NCBI RefSeq assembly: GCF_000003815.2
Contig: NC_049997.1
Span: 4,553,893-4,615,892 of the forward strand
Length of the DNA: 62,000 bases
From: Branchiostoma floridae
Taxonomy: Eukaryota > Chordata > Leptocardii > Amphioxiformes > Branchiostomatidae
Reading direction: 5' to 3'
A program made the translations under genes and the position numbers. Below, in pieces: positions 54,260 through 62,000 of this stretch. Under the pieces are notes generated by a model, which saw only the letters and a program-made list of their open reading frames with translations, had not been told where the DNA came from and made no database searches. Within the stretch, counting starts at the first letter, position 1. The number at the start of each line of letters is the position of its first letter.

Positions 54260-54970
54260 AGAGATTGGAGATCTAAGTGTTACTAATACCACAGAAGAAT
54301 CTCCTATTGTGAACTGAATTGCCTTTAAACAAAGGTAAGCTTCAGTTGTATACAAATGTGGTGATTTACCAATAAATTAATTTAGGAGCATCAATTCAGC
54401 AGATGTAACATTAATCATCAATAAGAGACCAGTGGCTCATTAGATTAACTGCTGCAGTTAGTATTAGGGATCTAAACAGAGTACTTGAAATAATGCCTCT
54501 GTCGACATTGAAAGGTTTGTGGCCGAGAATAACTTTGTACCATTAATACGTGAGCCTACTCGTATTATGGAGCGACATCATTGTTGGGTGATCTAAATAA
54601 ATTATCACTGTTTCACCTTGTCTTTTGGTGGGAAGTAAGCAGGTGAGGAAATGTACTGGTTTATGGTATATTATGATTGTTACAAGATGGCTGTCATTCA
54701 AAATGGCGGCTCATGGTGGAAACCCAAAGAGGGTGCAAGAAAACAGATCACTGTTGGTCGGGATGGCCATGAAAGACTACACGCAAGGTAACTATAGATG
54801 GCGGATACATGTGTCCTTATGTATACCATTCTACACAAGTACATTTGTGAATTTTCAGAAGAGGAGATATAAGGTTATTAAATAGTCCACTACTTTAGGT
54901 TGTGCAAGTAATTTTATTTTGGTGCAAGTTGACCCAATAATGTATTTTGAGCTCTGCAGGATAGTAATGA
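54260..54970. other. No gene seen
   Basis: Sequence with short open frames and no recognisable domain. Confidence 0.35.
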
Positions 54971-54984
54971 TCAGATCTAATGAT

Positions 54985-56020
54985 TTGATCCTGAAATACA
55001 GGCTGACAAAGTTGCTTGAATTTTGTTTAGAAATATTGTTTATACTGTGTGAACTTGACGGTCTTGGGTGAATCTTTAAAAAATCTATTGATTTTTTGGA
55101 AAGTAGAATAAAACATGACTACATATATCACTTTAATAATATTATCCCTGTAACATTATATTGGAGAGATCCACTTATTTGATCTTTAGATATTGACTGT
55201 CAAAGTTGCTAGACTTCTGGTCAGCTGTATTGTTTAGAGTAGGTAACGTTTCAGGACTGGGATAAATTTTACAAAATTAATTAATTTTTTTCAAAGTAAT
55301 TTCAAACGTGAATTGAATGTATCACTCTAATATATCCCTGTATATTGGAGAGATTGTATAAACTATAATACTCAACATTTGATATACTGGTAGTATTATA
55401 GACAATGGAAGTTTCCTGAATTTTGGCCAGCCATGTTGTTTACACTATATGCAGGTTAACTTTAAGGACTTGGATAGATTCAAAGAAATTAAATGATTTA
55501 TTTCAAAGTTATTTGAAATATGACTTTATATATCACTCTAACATATATATATTGGAGGGATCCACTTATTTGATTTAGTATTATGGACAGTCAAGCCTTC
55601 CTGAATTTTGGCCAGCCATGTTGTTTATACTTTGTGAAGTTTTAGGATTAGGATGAATTCCCAAAAAAGGAAGTTGAGTGTTTAAGTGAAGTCTGCATAT
55701 ATGTTACTTCAACATATCCTGAAATGTATCAAAGGAATGCTGAATTTTGATCCAGAAATATTGACTTGCTTGACTTTTCTAATCATCTGTATTGTTGAAA
55801 GAGTCACGATTTCAAGCATTGGGATAAAGTAAAGAGAATCAAATTACATGAGATAAAACATTTAGTTCTTATGTCCGCAAAACATATCCCGGAATATTGC
55901 AGTCATCCCTTCATGTGATCTAGAATTATAAAGACAACAATGTTAAAAGATTTAGTCAGCATGGCTACTGTTTATAGTGTGTCAGGTTTAAGCCTTGAGA
56001 GAAATTCTAAAAATATAACA
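54985..56020. repeat. Degenerate tandem repeat of about 175-205 bp, about six copies
   Basis: Recurring motifs in each unit: TTGATC/GATATACTG, then CTGAATTTTGGCCAGCCATG, TTGTTTATACT, TTAGGA.TGGGATAAATT, CAAAGTAATTTGAAA and ATATATCACTCTAACATAT with TATTGGAGAGATCCACTTAT. The TTGTTTA motif falls near 55038, 55230, 55438, 55620, 55793 and 55970. Confidence 0.8.
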
Positions 56021-56021
56021 C

Positions 56022-56075
56022 TAGTTCACCTATATCCATTGGGTGACCTATATCCATAGCTTGATAAAAGGGGTA
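56022..56075. mobile_element. Diverged copy of the TTCACCTTTATCCG MITE
   Basis: CACTAGTTCACCTATATCCA and GTGACCTATATCCATAGCTT resemble the ends of the elements at 8655-8856 and 9831-9880. Confidence 0.55.
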
Positions 56076-56220
56076 CATGTATTTAGGGGTTATTAAGCCG
56101 ATGGAAGTGGTTTCAAATTGTAACATTTTCAAAATATTTCAGTTTGAAACCACTGTCACTTTGAAACCACCAAGGGACTCAATATCCCTTAATGCTGTTT
56201 TTTAAAACAATTGTAGGTAA

Positions 56221-56276
56221 ATGTAAATGCGTTTAAGTTCGCGGGGATTTAATTTCGCGATAGCGGGAAAAAGGAC
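56221..56276. mobile_element. Half copy of the CGCGGT MITE
   Basis: GTAAATGCGTTTAAGTTCGC, GGGATTTAATTTCGCGAT and AGCGGGAAAAAGGAC, ending at the same point as the half copy at 31259-31316. Confidence 0.75.
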
Positions 56277-56365
56277 AGAAAGTTGTTGGTTTACTCTGAA
56301 CCAGGACTGAGGAGTTCAACCTAGCCTTACATCAGATTCTCTCACCCAGACTCTGTTAATTAAGG

Positions 56366-56538
56366 GTTGATGACCCGCCCCGAGGTGTATATGGTGTCAT
56401 AATGCCTGGTCCTTTGCTATAACCACCAAACAAAACCACAGATGTGAGCGAAGCGAATGAGGTGGTTTTATGAGGTGGTTATAGCAAAGGACCAGGCGTC
56501 ATTACACCATGTACACTGAGGAACAGGCGGGTCATTAA
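56366..56538. mobile_element. Long-hairpin MITE with GATGACCCGCC ends
   Basis: TTGATGACCCGCCC at the left and GGCGGGTCATTAACG at the right. The inner arms ATGCCTGGTCCTTTGCTATA and TATAGCAAAGGACCAGGCGT also pair, so nearly the whole element folds back. Confidence 0.85.
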
Positions 56539-56541
56539 CGT

Positions 56542-57024
56542 TATTATCATATAGCCTACCCAAACTTGCAAACTTCAGTATGATGCATATATCTCTTGGT
56601 ACTATACATGTGAATTCCTTTGTCGAATTTCTGAAAATTCACCTTTGTTCTTTGGTACATGCATACATAAGGAGATTACATATTGCATTTTGAAACCAAA
56701 AATTTCCACTGAAAATATTCCAAACATTGCAGGCTTTTTTAGAACAACAAAACTCATGATCAATGTTAGAACAAGTAGGTTGAAAGAGGAAGGAGCCATT
56801 CCCCCTTGCAGGCTGTACTTATTCCCTCTGCTCTGGCATATGTCACGCTCCTTTTTATTGGCCAATGCCTGCATATACCTTACTTTCTTGTGTGTATCTC
56901 TACTTTTGATTGGTCAAATGTCGATGCAAATCTCACACCTGCCTGGCCTGAATCTTTACGGTGTCATAACTAACGTGGAACGGGGCCTTCTGATTGGTCC
57001 GCGGCGCCTGGCTATATGATAATA
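56542..57024. mobile_element. MITE with TATTATCATATAGCC ends
   Basis: TATTATCATATAGCC at 56542 is perfectly mirrored by GGCTATATGATAATA ending at 57024. It starts only 3 bp after the previous element. The interior contains an inverted CTGATTGGTCC/GATTGGTCAAAT pair and no transposase. Confidence 0.7.
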
Positions 57025-57705
57025 CTTAAAAAAACCTGGAAAACTCACAGAATGAAAATATTACTGCTCATTTTATTACTACTGTGTGTATAAGTAAATG
57101 TGTTTGTTAGCTATTTGTATTGGTGATAATTTGTAATTCATTTTTATGATTTGTGATATATCTTTCGAATTACTTTATCCTAATTGTATTTGATTGCAAT
57201 GAGGCTGGATAAAGGTAGTGTATTGCTGTACATTGTAATGCTCAATGTTATGAACCAATGATGTGTTTTATTTAGTGAGGTCAGGTGTGGGCAAAAGGAT
57301 TAGCATATCCTTTCGAATTGTAACTTAAGGATACAATAACATATCTAGAGTAGCTTGAAATAGTAGAACTGACATGAGACTGTACTTATTATAATCAATT
57401 GTTTTATTTTCCTTTTTCCTACTTAGATTACCAAGGCTCCTATAACATCACCCCCCCCCCTACAAACACGGGAAGTGTAGGGGCCTTGGTGGTGCAGCAT
57501 TTTGTGCAATCTGTATGTCTTAAACACGTATGAATTACATACAAGCTACATCAAATTGTACGATACCTTGTCATGTGTGCGGGAAGACTGCGAAGCCCTT
57601 TTTGCTCATGTTCCACACCTTCCTTCGCCAGTCATGATGCGAGTGATGGCCAACCTTTCCTTGTCTTCTCCTTCTTCTATATGGTACCCTCATTGTGTCC
57701 AGCCT
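57025..57705. other. No gene seen
   Basis: AT-rich DNA with a C-rich run near 57450. A 96-codon frame at 57502 runs into the hairpin below and shows no domain. Confidence 0.4.
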
Positions 57706-57708
57706 AAT

Positions 57709-57810
57709 CTTTCACTACCGGTCACGCTAGGACAACCTCACTCCCCTGTCTGGACAGAAAGAAAACCTGGCAGGGGATTGAGGTTGCCCTAACGTGATCG
57801 GTAGTGAAAG
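57709..57810. repeat. Imperfect 40-bp hairpin
   Basis: CTTTCACTACCGGTCACGCT and AGGACAACCTCACTCCCCTG pair with CAGGGGATTGAGGTTGCCCT and AACGTGATCGGTAGTGAAAG. The loop is about 23 bp. Confidence 0.88.
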
Positions 57811-58339
57811 AACAAGCTAGCGATGGAAAACAAAATATTTCAAACAAACAAGACTCAACTCCGTCAACTTAGACAGTTTGCAGACGATACCCGGGGCTCC
57901 AGACAGGTGAGCACAGGGGCTGGTCGGCGATTGGTCCAGGCTAGATAATCTCCACGGCGACTCATTGGTCAAAGCAATGCACTTGGACGATTGGTTATCT
58001 GAAATAATTACATTAATTGCGGCGCACGACCCACCAAGTGTGGCAGTTAATAAACGGTGATGGAAATTAGCTGGAAATGATGTGATCACCCTGCCCGGTT
58101 TTACCTTTTGGACTGGATTCTGTTTCGGCAGGTTTTCTGTCAGGAAAGTGGAGTCTTTGGACTCCCTCTGAAAATTTTGTTTTGTTTTTCTACAACACCA
58201 AAAAAAAGGAAAATGAGCGTAAGATATGTACCATCCTCTGTAGTTTCCGCCGACTCAGTCTCATCCGTAGTCAAGCACATCCAAATGACACCTGCTGATT
58301 GCTTGACCAATGGCAGAGCAGTAATCATTACCTTTGTCA

Positions 58340-58760
58340 GAATGGCTAAGGTTATACAATGTATTTTCGGTTCGGTTATGCGTTTTCCCCCTGTTTGTGA
58401 ACAGCATAACTCGAGAAGACTCCGATGGATGCAGCTGATATTTGGTGGGTGGGTAGGGGTCTGGAAAACGAAGGGGGAGTTCGATAATGGCCCCCTAGCG
58501 GCTAAAGGTACTGCAGCGGAACTTCCATGTTTGATTTCTCGCGTTCTGGAAATGCTACGGTCATGATTTTGAGCGGTAGAGAGCCCTCGGTGCAGAGAGT
58601 GATTGCTGCGAGTTTGGGCCCCAATAGCGGCTTTCTTAGAACTGCAGGCGTCGACTTACTTTCAAACTTCGGACGAGGATAACTCAGAGAACGTGTTGAC
58701 GGATCGTCATGATTTTTGGTATGCAGGTGGAATGAGTGATTACCTGCGTGATGGGATGCT
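58340..58760. repeat. Diverged relative of the CCTTCGCCAAGAAGG family
   Basis: TGGAAAACGAAGGGGGAGTT, GGCCCCCTAGCGGCT, GTACTGCAGCGGAA and ATGATTTTTGGTATGCAGGT parallel blocks in 49845-50400. The open frames at 58108-58566 and 58603-59007 overlap it and are probably not genes. Confidence 0.6.
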
Positions 58761-59403
58761 AATTATGCAAATAGGCAGGTCATTTGGCAAGAAATTGGAC
58801 ATAGAAAAACACGGTGCAATCCAAAATCTAACAGAAAACCTAACATTGAATAATATTGCACCCAAGGGAATTTGGTTTCAACCCCTCTTCCACATGTCAA
58901 CATGTCAAGCGTTTTTTCACTGCAACCGAACAGCATATCTCACCGTTAGCTTTGCTGTTCTGAATATAACAGGGAATCTAACATTAACGTCACCTAACGT
59001 GACCTAACACCCAAAGCTTATCTATATAGGGTGGAATATTTGACAGAGAACTTTCTTTAGAACTTTTTTGACCGTCACCCAATGAACAGTCTTTTCTTCC
59101 TGTTATATGTTGACACTATAGAGTACCTTTGTCCCTTTTGCTGAATATGTTTCACTGTCTCCTCCGGTCTCACCGACTGGACTCAATTATACACGGCCGA
59201 GTCGAGCTGTTGCAAAGACGGGCATGTTCTAGGAGAGATTAACTTTTATCCGTCACGATACAACAGTGTCGCAATCTCCCCTTAGTTTTGATATTCAGAA
59301 CAACGATAATTTCTTAAAGTTCTTCGTGAAACCGACAGGCATTGACACTAGTTTATCTGTGTACCAAATGTCGCATTCAGCACGCTGATGCACTTCCGGT
59401 AGC
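58761..59403. other. No gene seen
   Basis: No exon or repeat recognised up to the assembly gap. Confidence 0.35.
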
Positions 59404-59705
59404 NNNNNNNNNNNNNNNNNNNNNNNNNNNNNNNNNNNNNNNNNNNNNNNNNNNNNNNNNNNNNNNNNNNNNNNNNNNNNNNNNNNNNNNNNNNNNNNNN
59501 NNNNNNNNNNNNNNNNNNNNNNNNNNNNNNNNNNNNNNNNNNNNNNNNNNNNNNNNNNNNNNNNNNNNNNNNNNNNNNNNNNNNNNNNNNNNNNNNNNNN
59601 NNNNNNNNNNNNNNNNNNNNNNNNNNNNNNNNNNNNNNNNNNNNNNNNNNNNNNNNNNNNNNNNNNNNNNNNNNNNNNNNNNNNNNNNNNNNNNNNNNNN
59701 NNNNN
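59404..59705. other. Assembly gap (302 N)
   Basis: Run of N 430 bp upstream of the terminal exons; it may hide an exon. Confidence 0.99.
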
Positions 59706-60137
59706 TCACACAGGTAAGGGAATTATAATTATTGACACCAGACACAGAAAACAAAACAAAACAAAAACAACACGTACGGCATATAACACAGCATAACAAT
59801 ACTACACAGTCAATACAACGCAGCGACGAAACAAGACACGACGTAGCTAGATATAGGCCTAAATACAAAACCAACCTTTTATTTGCATGGGGATAATGTT
59901 AAACGCTGAAATACCCCTTTTATGTACGGGTGATGTGAAAATATAAGATAACCATCATTTGCTTGGAAACATTGGCTTTCTATTTGACAATCATTGTACT
60001 TCGACTGCTGAGCACTTTCATTTAGCTTTGACACATGGACCATTGTTACACCTACATTTTCTCGATATATTTGTGCACCTTTTCAGCCAACCCTTGGTGC
60101 CTGGATGAAAATCTTCTAAATAGGAGCGGCTCTTCAG

Positions 60138-60608
60138 GGTGTGGGAGGGGTTTTCACCGCGGTATTCATGCGCACTGACGTCCAGCCCTGGGCTCGGGGA
60201 GAGGGCGACGGGGAACCCAACATCCAGGCTAAGGTTTGTATGAAATTACAAGCGAAGTCAGAGTAGGTTTAAAAACATGCTATCATCTTTCTTGATAACG
60301 CAACAACAGCACGGTTCTGATATCGACGAAGTTTCAGTTAAATGCAACTGTCATCATTATGAAAGTCAATATAAATGGGGGTGTTAACTTTGATAGCAAG
60401 TCGAAGAATAGACATTCGCTATTATCATACGTGTCTATAGGTTTATAGTGTATCATATGGGTCAGTTCTTTTGGTACTAGGGCAAAAAAACATCTGGTGT
60501 GACATGTTTTCGCAGGGTAAAGAGTTGCCCGGCTACAAAGACATCACCTCAAATGAACACACCGAGATGCCAACACAGAGCATCGAGATGTTCATCACAA
60601 AGTCATAG
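60138..60608 (+). CDS. Last two exons of an unidentified protein
   Basis: Exon 60138-60233 (acceptor CTCTTCAG, donor AAG|GTTTGT, 32 codons, phase 0) encodes GVGGVFTAVFMRTDVQPWAR and GEGDGEPNIQAK. Exon 60516-60608 (acceptor TTTTCGCAG) encodes GKELPGYKDITSNEHTEMPT and QSIEMFITKS, then TAG. The matching phases, good splice sites and GC-rich codons point to a real gene end. I do not recognise the family. It may be the 3' end of the PAN-like gene on the same strand, or a separate gene whose other exons fall in the gap or outside the repeats I could resolve. Confidence 0.6.
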
Positions 60609-60872
60609 ATAATTTGCTTTTTTTTCGTGAAACTGCTGTTGAGGAGGTTTCATCCACTAATACATGTGTATCTACTTTTTGTACAAATGTAGACAATGCC
60701 TTGAGAAAAGTCGTGTACTTTCGCCGTGTCGATGAAGTCACCAACAAGTTTTTACAGCTTCGTCTGCATTTAAGCTTCTTGCACTTGACTAGCTAAGATC
60801 ACCAATGCAACGCTATGAACATGCAACACGCAACAGTAAATGTTACACCACATTTTGTTGTTCTATCACTTG

Positions 60873-60878
60873 AATAAA
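60873..60878 (+). promoter_or_regulatory. Poly(A) signal
   Basis: AATAAA 265 bp after the TAG at 60606-60608, followed by a T- and GT-rich stretch (CATTTTGTTGTTGTATC). This supports 60516-60608 being a terminal exon. Confidence 0.55.
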
Positions 60879-61111
60879 AGTTAACGTTACATCACATTTT
60901 GTTGTTGTATCACTATAAAAGTTGGTATTAAAAGTAATACATGTTATTACTGGTGACCGTGTCCGTGTCAATTTACGGTATACTACTGCCCTGATCACTA
61001 CGAAACGATGGAGGTAAATATTTCATTACTGATTTTGGACCTGAACCCGGACCTGATGGCAGTGTGGGATAACTTATAAATGGACGATACTGAAAACAAT
61101 GATCCATTTCG

Positions 61112-61145
61112 CAACAAACAAACAAACAAACAAACAAACAAATAA
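61112..61145. repeat. (CAAA)n microsatellite
   Basis: Eight CAAA units, ending in AATAAATTTG. Confidence 0.9.
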
Positions 61146-61329
61146 ATTTGTTTTGTGGAGTATTCTACTCCCACTGTGGGGGCTGAAATCTGCCCCACTT
61201 TGACATGACACTGCAAGCTATCTACCACCCAAATGTCAAGACTATATCATGTCCAGGACAAGAGATACATTGAAAAAAACTGCTATGATAGAATATTCTC
61301 ATTAATTATGCAAATGTACTCCTATTTTG

Positions 61330-61767
61330 CATAATTAGTATCTTATCTTGTACAACATTGTCTAAGGTACCTACATACCAAAAATCATGAAAATCCATTG
61401 TTCCCTTCTTGAGTTATCCTCTTCAGAAGTTTTTGACAAAAATGCCCCTGCTATCCCAAACCTAGTCGGTAGGGGGCCAAAATTTATGTCACTTATTCCT
61501 GAGCACAAGAGCTATCTAACACTCAAAAATCGTGACCATAGCATGTTCAGAATACGAGATAGCAAAACCGGAAGTTGCGCTGCAGTACCAAGGGAAGCCG
61601 CTAGGGGGCCCAAAATCTAATCACTTCCAGCTTTCATCGCACCCCACCAACACACCAAGTATGAAACTAATCCATCCAGCCGTTCTTGAGTTATCTTGTT
61701 GACAGACAGACAGACAGACACACAAACGCTTGGTAAAATATAACCTCCATGACATTTCATGGAGGTA
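61330..61767. repeat. Interspersed repeat ending in a CCTCCATGA hairpin
   Basis: Contains GGTAGGGGGCCAAAATTTAT, AAGCCGCTAGGGGGCCCAAA, CCATCCAGCCGTTCTTGAGT, a (GACA)n stretch and a terminal palindrome CCTCCATGACATTTCATGGAGG. The GGGGGCCCAAA blocks tie it to 53515-54256 and 58340-58760. The 77-codon frame inside is part of the repeat. Confidence 0.7.
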
Positions 61768-62000
61768 AAAAAAGGTTCTGTACCGGTTCACCGTACCGGT
61801 ACCAACCCCTACCCATAATATGACGTACAGCTACTATGGGTTCGACGAAGTGATTACATATGTTCCGTGACTGCTTATTAGTTTGCTTGTTGTGTGAGCA
61901 ATAAAATTGAGCAATTGATTCCTCGCTTGTGTTTCTTGGAAGTGCAACGTTACATTAGAATGACTGGGCACATTTTCGTTTTATTGATAAAGTCTCTTTA

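Noticed and set aside
57502-57792. 96-codon frame
   Set aside because: About a third of it is one arm and loop of the hairpin at 57709-57810, with no recognisable motif or splice context.
58108-59007. Open frames of 152 and 134 codons
   Set aside because: They overlap an interspersed repeat, lack domain character, and share blocks with non-coding copies elsewhere in the window.

Overview
The window looks like nuclear DNA of an invertebrate deuterostome, most probably an amphioxus (Branchiostoma). This is inference, from intron-rich genes with clear animal homologues, very dense short inverted-repeat elements, degenerate LINE fragments, and three runs of N typical of a draft scaffold. There are no prokaryotic operons, phage genes, CRISPR arrays, rRNAs or convincing tRNAs. 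Most short open frames here are chance or repeat-derived; the genes had to be read from exons with splice sites.

Layout. (1) 0.7-1.8 kb, plus strand: the last two exons of an anoctamin (TMEM16) gene. (2) 1.8-8.9 kb: intergenic, with four inverted-repeat elements and a tandem duplication. (3) 8.9-15.7 kb, minus strand: a complete nine-exon cathepsin D gene (388 aa), convergent with the anoctamin; every splice site can be placed and the reading frame closes. CACGTG boxes lie in intron 2 and 12 bp upstream of the ATG. (4) About 16.3-30.6 kb: a 14-kb non-genic array in which one promoter-like module (CCAAT box, GC box, TATA-like box, AAGATGGC) recurs 12 times, between long flanking repeats. (5) 31-39.4 kb: a repeat graveyard with LINE pieces on both strands, several MITE families, an 11-copy 44-bp minisatellite and a (CACT)n tract. 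(6) 41.0-53.0 kb, plus strand: the 5' part of a gene for a secreted protein. It has a signal peptide, a duplicated 63-bp mini-exon and an eight-cysteine PAN/apple-like exon. Its large intron holds a mariner-type MITE and a 58-copy, 47-bp minisatellite, and its PAN exon is flanked by long inverted repeats. (7) 54-62 kb: more repeats, plus the last two exons and poly(A) signal of a gene (60.1-60.9 kb), possibly the end of the same gene.

The strongest gene calls are cathepsin D (a lysosomal aspartic protease) and the anoctamin end (a membrane scramblase or channel family). The least ordinary items are the 12-copy promoter-like array, the duplicated mini-exon and duplicated splice acceptor in the secreted gene, and the inverted repeats around the PAN exon.
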